Part shown: positions 10,022-19,784 of the stretch, in pieces | Position numbering within the stretch: position 1 is the stretch's first letter | Layout: every line of letters starts with the position of its first letter | Assembly: GCA_024642525.1 (NCBI GenBank) | Contig: JAHEAX010000059.1 | Span: 124,001-188,000, forward strand | Reading direction: 5' to 3' | DNA: 64,000 nt | Origin: Erythrobacteraceae bacterium | Lineage (GTDB): Bacteria > Pseudomonadota > Alphaproteobacteria > Sphingomonadales > Sphingomonadaceae | Notes under the pieces: model-generated | What the model saw: only the letters and a program-made list of their open reading frames with translations | Databases searched by the model: none | Told to the model about the DNA's origin: nothing | Program-made: the position numbers and the translations under genes

Positions 10022-10777
10022 CTAGAATGTGTCCTTGGCGGCCCGTAGCGCCGCGAATGTCTCTACCGGCCCTCCGCCGCCCCAGCGTGCCTGCAGGGAT
10101 GCCTTGTCGGCCCGGAGGAAGGGGTTGGTCGCCAGTTCGCGGCCCAGCGGCATCGGAACGGTCCATTCGCCCCTGCTGCGTTTGTCGGCAATTTCGTCAG
10201 CATATTGCGCGAGCGCCGCATTGTCGGGGTCGGCATGGACGGCGAATTTGGCATTGGCCGCAGTATATTCATGCGCGCAATAGAGCATGGTTTCGGGCGG
10301 GAGTGCCTTTACCCGTTCAAGGCTGGCCCAGAACTGGTCTGGCTGGCCTTCGAACATCCGGCCGCAACCTAGCGCAAAGACCGCATCGCCCACAAATGCC
10401 ACGCCAGCCTGCGGCAGATAATAGGCGATATGGCCGTTGGTGTGGCCGCTCACGTCGATGACGTTGGCGCTGAACCCGCCGAGCGAGACAGTATCGCCAT
10501 CTGTAACCACCTGGTCGATCTGGCTCAGCCTTTCGACTTCCTGCGGGGCGATGATGACGGCGCCGGTCGCTTCCTTGATCGCCGTGTTGCCTCCTGCGTG
10601 ATCAGGGTGCCAGTGGGTGTTCCATATCTGCGTGATTTTCCATCCCCTGGCATCGGCCTGCTTCATATATTCCGCCGCGTCGGGCGTATCGATGCAGGCG
10701 GTTTCGCCGCTGGCCGGATCGTGGGCGAGATATCCGTAATTATCGGACAGGCACGGGAATTGGTGAATTTCTAGCAT
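10022..10777 (-). CDS. gloB: Hydroxyacylglutathione hydrolase (glyoxalase II)
   Basis: 251 aa; metallo-beta-lactamase motif THWHPDHAGG and GCGRMFEGQPDQFWASLERVKALPPETMLYCAHEYT. Confidence 0.95.
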   Translation of the reverse strand: MLEIHQFPCLSDNYGYLAHDPASGETACIDTPDAAEYMKQADARGWKITQIWNTHWHPDHAGGNTAIKEATGAVIIAPQEVERLSQIDQVVTDGDTVSLGGFSANVIDVSGHTNGHIAYYLPQAGVAFVGDAVFALGCGRMFEGQPDQFWASLERVKALPPETMLYCAHEYTAANAKFAVHADPDNAALAQYADEIADKRSRGEWTVPMPLGRELATNPFLRADKASLQARWGGGGPVETFAALRAAKDTF

Positions 10778-10810
10778 GGCGCCACACTACCCCCGCGGCG
10801 CGCCATAGGA

Positions 10811-10845
10811 AAGGCCCGCCTGCTCTGATGAGCAAGCGGGCCTTT
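10811..10845 (-). terminator. Hairpin terminator downstream of rpsA
   Basis: AAGGCCCGCCTGCTC-TGAT-GAGCAAGCGGGCCTT between the rpsA stop and the gloB start. Confidence 0.75.
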
Positions 10846-10888
10846 TGTAATTCATGTCCCCGCCGGAGCAGGGGCATCAGGGAAAGGC

Positions 10889-12595
10889 TTACTCGCCTTT
10901 GCCCTTAAGTGCTTCGCCGAGGATGTCGCCCAGCGATGCGCCCGAATCGGACGAACCATACTGTTCCACTGCCTGCTTCTCTTCCGAGATCTGGCGGGCC
11001 TTGATCGAGAAGTTCGGCTTCTTGGAACGGTCGAAACCGATAACCATTGCGTCGATCTTCTGACCGGCCTGGAAGCGATCAGGACGCTGTTCGTCACGAT
11101 CACGGCCAAGGTCCGAACGCTTGATGAAGCCGGTTGCACCGTCTTCGCCGACCTGAACTTCGAGGCCGCCATCGCGAACTTCGAGAACATTGACGGTAAC
11201 GACATCGTTGCGCTTGAGCGAGCCGCCGGTTGCGCCTTCTGCCGAAGGTGCGCCCTTTTCGAGCTGCTTCATGCCAAGGCTGATGCGTTCCTTGTCGGTG
11301 TCGACATCAAGAACGACTGCCTGAACTTCTTCACCCTTGCGGTGCAGTGCCAGTGCGTCTTCACCCGAGATGCCCCAGGCGATGTCGGACATGTGAACCA
11401 TGCCGTCAACGTCGCCGTCGAGACCAATGAACAGGCCGAATTCGGTCGCATTCTTGACTTCACCGGTGACGGTGGAACCAACAGGATGCTTGTCAGCGAA
11501 TTCTTCCCAGGGATTGCCCTGGGCCTGCTTCAGACCGAGCGAGATGCGACGCTTGTCGGAATCGACTTCCAACACCATCACTTCGACTTCCTGCGAAGTC
11601 GACACGATCTTGCCGGGGTGGACGTTCTTCTTGGTCCAGCTCATTTCCGAAACGTGGACGAGGCCTTCGATGCCGGCTTCCAGTTCAACGAATGCACCAT
11701 ATTCGGTGATGTTCGTGACGGTGCCCGAAAGCTTCATGCCAACCGGATACTTGGCTGCAACGCCATCCCATGGATCGCTTTCCAGCTGCTTCATGCCGAG
11801 GCTGATGCGCTGGGTTTCACCATTGATGCGGACGATCTGAACAGTGACAGTGTCGCCGATGGCAATTACTTCGCTGGGGTGGTTGACGCGCTTGTAGCTC
11901 ATGTCGGTGACGTGGAGCAGGCCGTCGATGCCGCCCAAATCAACGAATGCACCGTAATCGGTGATGTTCTTGACGACGCCGTCGATAACCTGGCCTTCAG
12001 CCAGCTTGTCGATCAGTTCGCTGCGCTGTTCAGCACGCGTTTCTTCCAGAACGGCACGACGCGAAACAACGATGTTCCCACGGCGACGGTCCATTTTCAG
12101 GATCTGGAAAGGCTGCGGAATTTCCATCAGCGGAGTTACATCGCGCACGGGGCGGATGTCGACCTGGCTGCCGGGAAGGAACGCAACGGCACCGTCGAGA
12201 TCGACAGTGAAGCCGCCCTTGACGCGGCCGAAGATGCGACCTTCGACGCGCTTGCCTTCGCCGAATTCGTTTTCGAGCTTGTCCCAGGCGGCTTCGCGGC
12301 GTGCGCGGTCGCGGCTGAGCATTGCTTCGCCGTCAGCGTTTTCAACGCGGTCGACATAGACTTCGACTTCGTCGCCAACGGACAGGCCGTGGCTGTCTTC
12401 GCCACGTGCAAATTCCTTGAGATCGATGCGGCCTTCGCTTTTCAGGCCAACGTCGATAACGGCATGGCCGCCTTCGATCGACGTTACGGTGCCCTTTACG
12501 ACGCGGCCTTCAAAGCCACCATCGTCTGCACCGCCGAGTTGTTCGTTAAGAAGCGCTTCGAAATCGTCGCGCGTTGGGTTGGCTGTTGATGCCAT
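10889..12595 (-). CDS. rpsA: 30S ribosomal protein S1
   Basis: 568 aa with repeated S1 domains (e.g. GVVKNITDYGAFVDLGGIDGLLHVTDMSYKRVNHPSEV). Confidence 0.97.
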   Translation of the reverse strand: MASTANPTRDDFEALLNEQLGGADDGGFEGRVVKGTVTSIEGGHAVIDVGLKSEGRIDLKEFARGEDSHGLSVGDEVEVYVDRVENADGEAMLSRDRARREAAWDKLENEFGEGKRVEGRIFGRVKGGFTVDLDGAVAFLPGSQVDIRPVRDVTPLMEIPQPFQILKMDRRRGNIVVSRRAVLEETRAEQRSELIDKLAEGQVIDGVVKNITDYGAFVDLGGIDGLLHVTDMSYKRVNHPSEVIAIGDTVTVQIVRINGETQRISLGMKQLESDPWDGVAAKYPVGMKLSGTVTNITEYGAFVELEAGIEGLVHVSEMSWTKKNVHPGKIVSTSQEVEVMVLEVDSDKRRISLGLKQAQGNPWEEFADKHPVGSTVTGEVKNATEFGLFIGLDGDVDGMVHMSDIAWGISGEDALALHRKGEEVQAVVLDVDTDKERISLGMKQLEKGAPSAEGATGGSLKRNDVVTVNVLEVRDGGLEVQVGEDGATGFIKRSDLGRDRDEQRPDRFQAGQKIDAMVIGFDRSKKPNFSIKARQISEEKQAVEQYGSSDSGASLGDILGEALKGKGE

Positions 12596-12888
12596 GGGTT
12601 AGAGTTTCCTACAGTATTTTTTCCGGCCGCCGGGTTGGTTCCCAGGGTCTTGTGGCCGAACTCTCCACCGGGCCGGATGCCGCGACGAAGGCCCTTTGGA
12701 CACAAGACCGAAAGAAGGCGGAAATACCTGCCGGAAATACCAGAGCGAAGGCGAAATGCGCCTTTCCCTTGAACCGGCAATGCTTGGTAGCTTGCCTTCG
12801 ACCGGGACATGAGCCCATCGAACGGACGCGCGCCTAAGCGAATGCCGCGCCAATTGCAAGGATTTTGCGGCTTGCTGACCTGCTGCCG

Positions 12889-13512
12889 CTACGACCCGCT
12901 TATTTGGTCCACGACTTCGATTGCTGCGGCAATTGCTTCGTCGCGGCCCAGCGCGGATGTATCTATGATGCAGGCATCAGGTGCGGGTACCAGCGGTGCC
13001 GCTGGGCGCGTGCGGTCGCGCTCGTCCCTCCGGCGCAGGTCTTCGGCGATTGTTTCCAGGGTCACGTCTTCGCCGCGTTCCTGCATTTCGCGGTAACGGC
13101 GCTGGGAGCGGGCATCAACCGATGCGGTGACGAACAGCTTGACCTCGGCCTCGGGCGCAATGACGGTGCCGATATCGCGGCCATCCAAAACTGCACCGCC
13201 TTGCTGGGTGGCAAAGGTACGCTGACGTTCAAACAGGGCGCTGCGCACGGCGGGATGGGCCGATACGCGGCTGGCGAGGCCGCCGGCCGCTTCGCTACGC
13301 AATTCGGGATCGCCGAGCAGGCTTTCGTCAAATGTCGTCGCGGCCAGTGCATCATCGGGGTTGTTGGCATCGCCGCCATTCAACTGCACCTGCCGCCCGA
13401 CAGCGCGGTACAACAGGCCCGTGTCGAGATGCGGCAGCCCGTAATGCGCGGCCAGGGCCCTGGCGATGGTGCCTTTGCCCGATGCGGTGGGGCCATCAAC
13501 GGCAATAATCAT
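12889..13512 (-). CDS. cmk: (d)CMP kinase
   Basis: MIIAVDGPTASGKGTIARALAAHYGLPHLDTGLLYRAVG; DGRDIGTVIAPEAEVKLFVTAS. Confidence 0.95.
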   Translation of the reverse strand: MIIAVDGPTASGKGTIARALAAHYGLPHLDTGLLYRAVGRQVQLNGGDANNPDDALAATTFDESLLGDPELRSEAAGGLASRVSAHPAVRSALFERQRTFATQQGGAVLDGRDIGTVIAPEAEVKLFVTASVDARSQRRYREMQERGEDVTLETIAEDLRRRDERDRTRPAAPLVPAPDACIIDTSALGRDEAIAAAIEVVDQISGS

Positions 13513-13778
13513 GGTGCCACCCTGCGCCGCAGCCGCAACGCCCGGGCAAGGCCGAACAGGGCAATCGCCATCCACACGAATTCCAGCACAAGGGTCGGCA
13601 GGTTATAATTCACCGTCAGCGAAACAGCCAGCAATGCTGCGCCGATGAAGTTGACGAGGTTGAACGCCACCATGTTCATCGACTTGGAGACATTGCTGTA
13701 GGCATAGGCTGCAACGATGCAGAAACTGCCGGCAAACCCTATCAGGTCGGCAGCAAAGGGAGTGATGAAATTGGTCAT
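13509..13778 (-). CDS. CBU_0592-like small membrane protein
   Basis: 89 aa hydrophobic protein (DLIGFAGSFCIVAAYAYSN...FNLVNFIGAALLAVSL); 4-bp overlaps with both aroA and cmk. Confidence 0.7.
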   Translation of the reverse strand: MTNFITPFAADLIGFAGSFCIVAAYAYSNVSKSMNMVAFNLVNFIGAALLAVSLTVNYNLPTLVLEFVWMAIALFGLARALRLRRRVAP

Positions 13779-15109
13779 GAAGCCCTTTCGAAGAGCATTT
13801 TTTCAAACGTAGGGAAGCTGGTGGCAATGGGCGCTGTGTCATCCACGCTGACGCCATTGCTGCTGGCAAGACCTGCAATGGCCATGCTCATGGCAATCCG
13901 GTGGTCAAGATGCGTGGTGACAGGGCCGCCCCCATCGAGAGGCTTTCCGGCCGTGCCGTTGATGACCAGCCCGTCTCCGTTTTCCTCGACATCTGCGCCA
14001 ATGGTCGTGAGGGCGGCGGCCATGGCGGCAAGCCGGTCCGATTCCTTGACCCGCAATTCGTCCAGCCCGCTCGTGATGGTCTGGCCGCTGGCGACAGATG
14101 CCGCCACGAACAGCACGGGAAATTCGTCGATCATGCTGGGGGCTACGGCAGGGTCCACCACAATGCCGTGAAGCGCGGAATGGCGCACGTGCAGGTCTGC
14201 CACGGGTTCGCCGCCCACTTCGCGCGGATTGATCGCTTCGATCTGCCCGCCCATCTGGCGAAGCACATCGATCAGGCCCGCCCGCGTCGGGTTGAGGCCG
14301 ACATTTTCTATGATAAGGTCGCTGCCCGGCACGATGAGAGCGGCAACGATGAAGAAAGCGGCGGACGATGGATCGCCCGGCACATCTATATCCTGTGCGA
14401 CAAGGTCAGCATCACCATGGATGCGAATGACCCGCTCGGTTCCTTCTGCGCCTTCAATCTCTTCCACTTCCAGCCGCGCGCCGAAGCCCTTGAGCATACG
14501 TTCCGAATGGTCGCGGGTGGCGACAGGTTCGATGACCGTGGTGATGCCCGGCGTGTTGAGCCCTGCCAGCAAAATCGCGCTTTTCACCTGCGCCGATGCA
14601 ACCGGCAAGCGGTAGGTAATCGGCACCGCAGGCAGGCAGCCGCGCATCATCAATGGCAGCGTCCCGCCGGGGCTGGACGTGAATTGCGCGCCCATTTGCG
14701 ACAGGGGTTCAATCACCCGGCCCATCGGCCGCGCAGAAAGGCTGGCATCGCCGGTGAAGCTGGCCGTGATGCCGTGGCTGGCCACCACACCCATCAGCAG
14801 GCGGGTCGAAGTCCCGCTATTGCCCATGTCCAAAGCCTGTGCAGGCTGAAGCAGTCCGCCAACGCCAACACCGTGGACCGTCCATGTACCGTCTTCGCCG
14901 CGTTCGACGGTCGCGCCCATCGCGCGCATGGCTGCGGCAGTCGCTAGCACGTCTTCGCCTTCGAGCAGGCCAGTGATGGTGGTTTTGCCAATGGCCAGCG
15001 CGCCCAGCATCAGGGACCTGTGGCTGATCGATTTGTCGCCGGGCACGCGCATGGTTCCGCGCAAGGGGCCCGATGCGGTAAAACGGCGCGTAGTGGGGGT
15101 TTCAGACAA
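13775..15109 (-). CDS. aroA: 3-phosphoshikimate 1-carboxyvinyltransferase (EPSP synthase)
   Basis: 444 aa; MRVPGDKSISHRSLMLGALA, LDMGNSGTSTRLLMG, DHRIAMSMAI. Confidence 0.97.
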   Translation of the reverse strand: MSETPTTRRFTASGPLRGTMRVPGDKSISHRSLMLGALAIGKTTITGLLEGEDVLATAAAMRAMGATVERGEDGTWTVHGVGVGGLLQPAQALDMGNSGTSTRLLMGVVASHGITASFTGDASLSARPMGRVIEPLSQMGAQFTSSPGGTLPLMMRGCLPAVPITYRLPVASAQVKSAILLAGLNTPGITTVIEPVATRDHSERMLKGFGARLEVEEIEGAEGTERVIRIHGDADLVAQDIDVPGDPSSAAFFIVAALIVPGSDLIIENVGLNPTRAGLIDVLRQMGGQIEAINPREVGGEPVADLHVRHSALHGIVVDPAVAPSMIDEFPVLFVAASVASGQTITSGLDELRVKESDRLAAMAAALTTIGADVEENGDGLVINGTAGKPLDGGGPVTTHLDHRIAMSMAIAGLASSNGVSVDDTAPIATSFPTFEKMLFERAS

Positions 15110-15338
15110 GTAAAGCAGTCCCTATATTGCGGATTGCGCGGAAATTGGCAGTTTTGACATTGACTGTTTTTGACATCGACTGTTTTTGTAAGGGGCGGCT
15201 TTTGACAGCGAGATTGGCCTATGGCAATGCGCGCCCGCTCTTGATTCCGGTCTCGCGCTCATGCACGGGCTGATCCGGACAGCCACGAAGAATTTTACGC
15301 ATCGGCCAACGCGGCCCTGCAGCTCTTAAGGAAACACA

Positions 15339-15659
15339 ATGGTCAAGCCAGAATGGGGTACAAAGCGTTCGTGCCCGAAATGCGGCACCCGCTTTTACGA
15401 TCTGGGCAAGGAAGATCCGGCAACCTGCATCGAATGCGGTGAAGAATGGTATCCGGAACCCGTGCTGAAATCCAAGCAGCCAATTCCGTTCGAAGAAGAA
15501 AAGAAGAAAGACAAGGACGCGGATGCGGACCTTGCCGATGATGATCTGGAAGATATCGACGACGATGATGATTCGCCGGACAATGATGTCGACCTGGGCG
15601 GCGACGACGACCTTGGCGTAAGCAAGGGCAAGGGCGACGACGAAGAGCCCGAAAGCTGA
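15339..15659 (+). CDS. TIGR02300/FYDLN-acid family protein: zinc ribbon plus polyacidic tail
   Basis: CPKCGTRFYDLGKEDPATCIECGEEW followed by an Asp/Glu-rich tail. Confidence 0.9.
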   Translation: MVKPEWGTKRSCPKCGTRFYDLGKEDPATCIECGEEWYPEPVLKSKQPIPFEEEKKKDKDADADLADDDLEDIDDDDDSPDNDVDLGGDDDLGVSKGKGDDEEPES

Positions 15660-15773
15660 TTTTTTCCTTTTTCCGGTAATCATCCGGAATTTGATGAGGA
15701 AAATTCTTGCCAAGCCGGGTCGCCATCCATAAAGGGCGGCGTCCCGGCAATTGGCGGGGCAAAAAATTGGTAC

Positions 15774-15849
15774 GGGGCCTTAGCTCAGCTGGGAGAGCGC
15801 AACACTGGCAGTGTTGAGGTCAGCGGTTCGATCCCGCTAGGCTCCACCA
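15774..15849 (+). tRNA. tRNA-Ala (anticodon GGC)
   Basis: ggggccttagctcagctgggagagcgcaacactggcagtgttgaggtcagcggttcgatcccgctaggctccacca: 7-bp acceptor, CAACA/TGTTG anticodon stem with loop CTGGCAG, GGTTCGATCC T-arm, encoded CCA. Confidence 0.95.
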
Positions 15850-15981
15850 ATTTTCGGATATTTCGGTATCTGGTAGATTGATAGAAAGACGGTCCATGAC
15901 CGCACGCTGGCCAACGAGGTTTCGTTCGCCGGCGTTTTTGGCATTTAGCGCTGCACTGGTGCAGCGGAGGAGCGAAGAACG

Positions 15982-17430
15982 ATGTTCGACAGTCTGTCAG
16001 ACCGCCTTGGTGGGGTCTTCGATCGGCTGCGCGGTCGTGGCGCGCTGTCGGAACAGGATGTTCGCGATGCCATGCGCGAAGTGCGCGTGGCCCTGCTCGA
16101 AGCCGATGTTGCGCTTCCGGTGGTCCGCCGCTTTGTCGATGCGGTAACGGAAAAAGCGATCGGCGCTGAAGTTCTGAAATCGGTCACGCCGGGCCAGCAA
16201 GTCGTCAAGATCGTCAATGACGAACTGATCGAAACGCTGGGCGGTGAAGTCCACCAGGGCATCAATCTGGATGTGCGCCCGCCGGTGGTCATCATGATGG
16301 TCGGCCTTCAAGGCTCGGGCAAGACGACCACCACTGCCAAGCTGGCGAAATATCTTCGCGAGAAGCACGGCAAGAAATCGATCATGGCGTCGCTCGACGT
16401 CAATCGCCCGGCTGCACAGGAACAGCTGGCCGTTCTGGGCCAGCAGATCGACGTTGCGACGCTGCCGATCATCGCTGGCCAGCAGCCGGTTGATATCGCG
16501 CGCCGTGCGATGGAATCGGCGCGATTGCAGGCAGCCGACGTCTTGCTGCTGGATACGGCGGGCCGCCTCCATGTAGACGAAGCGTTGATGGCGGAAATGA
16601 AGGCAGTTGCCGGAATTTCCAACCCGACCGAAGTGCTGCTGGTGGTCGACTCGCTGACCGGGCAGGATGCGGTAAACGTCGCGCAAAGTTTCTCTGGCGA
16701 AGTGAACCTGACCGGTGTCGTCCTGACGCGGCTGGATGGTGATGCGCGCGGCGGTGCGGCACTGTCGATGCGCCATGTCACGGGCAAGCCGATCAAATTT
16801 GCCGGTACGGGCGAAAAGCTGGACGCGCTGGAAGCATTCCAGCCCAGCCGCATTGCCAACCGTATCCTGGGCATGGGCGATGTCGTCAGCCTGGTGGAAA
16901 AGGCCGCGGCCACGATCAAGGCCGAAGATGCCGAAGACCTGGCCAAGCGCATGGCGCGCGGCCAGTTTGACCTGAATGACCTGCGCACCCAGCTGAAGCA
17001 GATGCAGTCCATGGGCGGGCTCGGCATGTTGGCGGGTATGTTGCCTGGCATGAAAAAGGCCAAGGCCGCACTGGCGCAAAGCGGCATGGACGACAAGGTG
17101 CTGGTCCACATGGATGCGGTCATCGGATCGATGACACCCAAGGAACGCGCAAATCCTGCCTTGCTGAACGCCAAGCGCAAGAAGCGCGTTGCGGCTGGTT
17201 CGGGGATGCAGGTGCAGGATGTGAACCGGTTGCTGAAAATGCACCAGGAAATGTCCAAGGCCATGAAGCAGATCAAGAAGATGGGCGGCCTCAAGGGGCT
17301 GGGCGCGCTGTTCGGCAGTGGCGGAATGCCAGGCATGGGCGGGGCTGGTGGTCTGGGCGGGGCTGGCGGCCTTGGCGGCCTGCCCGGCGGGATGGGCGGA
17401 TTGCCCGGCCTTGGCGGGCCCAAGAAATAA
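15982..17430 (+). CDS. ffh: Signal recognition particle protein
   Basis: 482 aa; GLQGSGKTTTTAKLAKYL, DTAGRLH, LTRLDGDARGGAALS; Gly/Met-rich M-domain tail. Confidence 0.97.
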   Translation: MFDSLSDRLGGVFDRLRGRGALSEQDVRDAMREVRVALLEADVALPVVRRFVDAVTEKAIGAEVLKSVTPGQQVVKIVNDELIETLGGEVHQGINLDVRPPVVIMMVGLQGSGKTTTTAKLAKYLREKHGKKSIMASLDVNRPAAQEQLAVLGQQIDVATLPIIAGQQPVDIARRAMESARLQAADVLLLDTAGRLHVDEALMAEMKAVAGISNPTEVLLVVDSLTGQDAVNVAQSFSGEVNLTGVVLTRLDGDARGGAALSMRHVTGKPIKFAGTGEKLDALEAFQPSRIANRILGMGDVVSLVEKAAATIKAEDAEDLAKRMARGQFDLNDLRTQLKQMQSMGGLGMLAGMLPGMKKAKAALAQSGMDDKVLVHMDAVIGSMTPKERANPALLNAKRKKRVAAGSGMQVQDVNRLLKMHQEMSKAMKQIKKMGGLKGLGALFGSGGMPGMGGAGGLGGAGGLGGLPGGMGGLPGLGGPKK

Positions 17431-17489
17431 ATAATTCGAACTACTTAAATTCAATGTTACAAAGATTTATACTGGAAAGGTAATTTAAC

Positions 17490-17987
17490 ATGGCAATTGC
17501 ACTTCGTCTTTCGCGCGGTGGTTCCAAGAAGCGTCCTTATTATCGCATCGTTGCTGCTGACCAGCGCGCACCGCGCGATGGTAAGTATCTGGAGCAGATC
17601 GGCACATATAACCCGCTTCTCGCCAAGGATGACGACAAGCGCGTTACGCTGAACGAAGACCGCGCCCGTTACTGGCTCGGCGTTGGCGGCCAGCCAAGCG
17701 ACCGCGTCGCACGTTTCCTGGATGCTGCCGGCATCAAGGAACGCGCTGCGCGCAACAACCCCAACAAGGCAAAGCCTGGCGAAAAGGCTGTCGAGCGCGC
17801 TGAAGAAAAGGCTGCCAAGGAAGCTGAAGCTGCAGAAGCGCTGAAGGCTGCTGAAGAAGAAGCCAAGGCCGCACCTGCTGAAGAAGCTGCCGCTGAAGAA
17901 GCACCTGCTGAAGACGTTGCAGCCGAAGAAGTTGCTGCTGAAGAAGCACCAGCTGAAGAAGTTGCCGAAGATAAGGCCGAGGGCTGA
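17490..17987 (+). CDS. rpsP: 30S ribosomal protein S16 with Ala/Glu-rich C-terminal extension
   Basis: [43 protein letters not shown] core; ~80-residue A/E/K-rich tail. Confidence 0.96.
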   Translation: MAIALRLSRGGSKKRPYYRIVAADQRAPRDGKYLEQIGTYNPLLAKDDDKRVTLNEDRARYWLGVGGQPSDRVARFLDAAGIKERAARNNPNKAKPGEKAVERAEEKAAKEAEAAEALKAAEEEAKAAPAEEAAAEEAPAEDVAAEEVAAEEAPAEEVAEDKAEG

Positions 17988-17992
17988 TTTCC

Positions 17993-18484
17993 TTGGCACA
18001 GGACAAGCCCGTTACGCTGGCAGCCATTATCGGCGCGCATGGCGTGACGGGCGAAGTCCGGCTCAAGCTGTTCGGTGAAGGCTGGGCCGCGCTCAGGCAG
18101 TACAAGACCTTCAACGACGGTAGCCTGACGCTGAAGAAAATTCGCGATGATAACAAGGGCGGGGCAATTGCCCGCTTTGAAGAATGCAACGACCGCAACA
18201 CGGCTGAAAAGCTGCGCGGCACGGCGCTCAACATCACGCGGGCCGATTTTCCTGACTTGGAAGACGGCGAATATTATCATGCCGACCTGATTGACCTTCC
18301 TGCCGCCACCGAAACGGGTGAAGCGCTAGGCAAGGTCGTGCAGGTGATGAATTACGGCGCTGGCGATATTCTCGAGATCGAGCGCCCAAATGGCAAACGC
18401 TTCATGGTTCCGGTCAATGCGGAAGCCGTGCCGGAATTGACCAGAACGGGAGTGGTCATCGACTCTGCCTTCGTCCTTGAGTAA
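17993..18484 (+). CDS. rimM: Ribosome maturation factor RimM (TTG start)
   Basis: AAIIGAHGVTGEVRLKLF; MNYGAGDILEIERPNGKRFMVPVNAEAVPE. Confidence 0.93.
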   Translation: MAQDKPVTLAAIIGAHGVTGEVRLKLFGEGWAALRQYKTFNDGSLTLKKIRDDNKGGAIARFEECNDRNTAEKLRGTALNITRADFPDLEDGEYYHADLIDLPAATETGEALGKVVQVMNYGAGDILEIERPNGKRFMVPVNAEAVPELTRTGVVIDSAFVLE

Positions 18485-18496
18485 TCAGGCCGGACT

Positions 18497-18826
18497 ATGG
18501 TCTTTGGCGTATTGTTCCTGGCGGTAATCGTGGCCCTGTTTGCCTTGGCATTCAGCTTCATTCTCAACATCGTCAGGCCTGCCACTTCCTTCAAACGCAG
18601 GGTTTTGATGGCGGCGCTGGGTGCAGGTTTCATTCCCGCTATTCCTGCCTTCGTGGTCGTGGGGGCAGAAGTTTACAGCCAGGCAGAAGGCTTGGTGGCA
18701 ATCAGCGCCATTTTCGTGATCGCGCTGTTCCTTGCCGCAGTCATCGGCTTTCCTGTGTCCTACTTCCTCACCCGTAGGCTCGGGCGGGGCATTGCTGACG
18801 CGCCCGACCACGACGTGTTCAATTGA
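18497..18826 (+). CDS. Small membrane protein of unknown function
   Basis: 109 aa with three hydrophobic segments; directly follows rimM. Confidence 0.6.
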   Translation: MVFGVLFLAVIVALFALAFSFILNIVRPATSFKRRVLMAALGAGFIPAIPAFVVVGAEVYSQAEGLVAISAIFVIALFLAAVIGFPVSYFLTRRLGRGIADAPDHDVFN

Positions 18827-18827
18827 T

Positions 18828-19784
18828 ATGCAGTCCGTTGTGCCAGTAGCCATCGTGCAGGCCGCCCCGGTTCCGCTGGCGATTGGTGACGGCATCGCAA
18901 AGGCTGCAAGTCTGGCTGCCGACGCGATTTCGGATGGCGCAAAGCTGGTCGCCTTTGGCGAGACTTTTCTTGGCGGATACCCAGTGTGGCTGGATGAAGC
19001 GCCTTCTGCCGCACTGTGGAACCATCCCGGTACAAAGGCGCTGCACCAGATCATGCTTGATCAGGCCATTGTCGAAAATGACGAGCGCCTGCTGCCATTG
19101 CAGGAACTGTGCGACGCAAATGATGCCTGCATTTCAATCGGGGCGCATGAACGCGTGCGGCAGAGCCTTTTCAATAATCAGCTGTTGTTTCGCCCCGGCC
19201 AGCCGCCTCTGCCGCATCGCAAGCTGGTCCCGACTCACGGCGAACGGCTGATCTGGATGCGCGGCGACGGATCGACGCTGGATGTGCATCAGGCCGAATG
19301 GGGCAAGGTAGGGAACCTCATTTGCTGGGAACACTGGATGCCACTGGCCCGCGCCGCGATGCATAATCTGGGCGAGGCGGTGCATGTCGCGGCATGGCCC
19401 ACCGTGCGCGAGGAATATGCGCTGAATTCGAGGCATTATGCTTTCGAAGGGCGCTGTTTCGTCCTCGCTGCAGGGCTGGTCCAACATAAGGACGACCTGT
19501 TTGACGGGGTGGAGCGCTGCGGTGGCAACGTTGCCGCCAGAGAATTGATCGCCACGATCGAGGCTGATGTTCTGAACAAGGGCGGCAGCTTCATCGCTGC
19601 GCCTGATTCGCGGGTGGTGGCGCAGGCTGGCGCGGGCGAGGAAACGCTTCACGCCAACCTCGATCTTGGCGAAATCGGCCAGAATCTCACCTCTCTCGAC
19701 ACTGACGGCCATTATTCGCGGCCGGATATATTCGAGCTTAAGGTGAACCGGCGGGCCATGAACGGGGTCGAGTGGGAAGATTGA
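18828..19784 (+). CDS. Nitrilase-family carbon-nitrogen hydrolase
   Basis: 318 aa; E-K-C triad contexts FGETFLGGYPVWL, HRKLVPTHGER, LICWEHWMPLAR typical of the nitrilase branch. Confidence 0.88.
   Translation: MQSVVPVAIVQAAPVPLAIGDGIAKAASLAADAISDGAKLVAFGETFLGGYPVWLDEAPSAALWNHPGTKALHQIMLDQAIVENDERLLPLQELCDANDACISIGAHERVRQSLFNNQLLFRPGQPPLPHRKLVPTHGERLIWMRGDGSTLDVHQAEWGKVGNLICWEHWMPLARAAMHNLGEAVHVAAWPTVREEYALNSRHYAFEGRCFVLAAGLVQHKDDLFDGVERCGGNVAARELIATIEADVLNKGGSFIAAPDSRVVAQAGAGEETLHANLDLGEIGQNLTSLDTDGHYSRPDIFELKVNRRAMNGVEWED

Noticed and set aside
11342-12589. 415-aa plus-strand ORF opposite rpsA
   Set aside because: Antisense of repetitive S1 domains; no independent motif support.
17330-17425. 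Repetitive GGCGGGGCTGG-type DNA
   Set aside because: Encodes the Gly/Met-rich tail of Ffh, common in Alphaproteobacteria; not an independent repeat element.
15997-17454. 485-aa minus-strand ORF opposite ffh
   Set aside because: Mirror of the conserved ffh frame; low-complexity His/Gln/Arg content typical of antisense ORFs.
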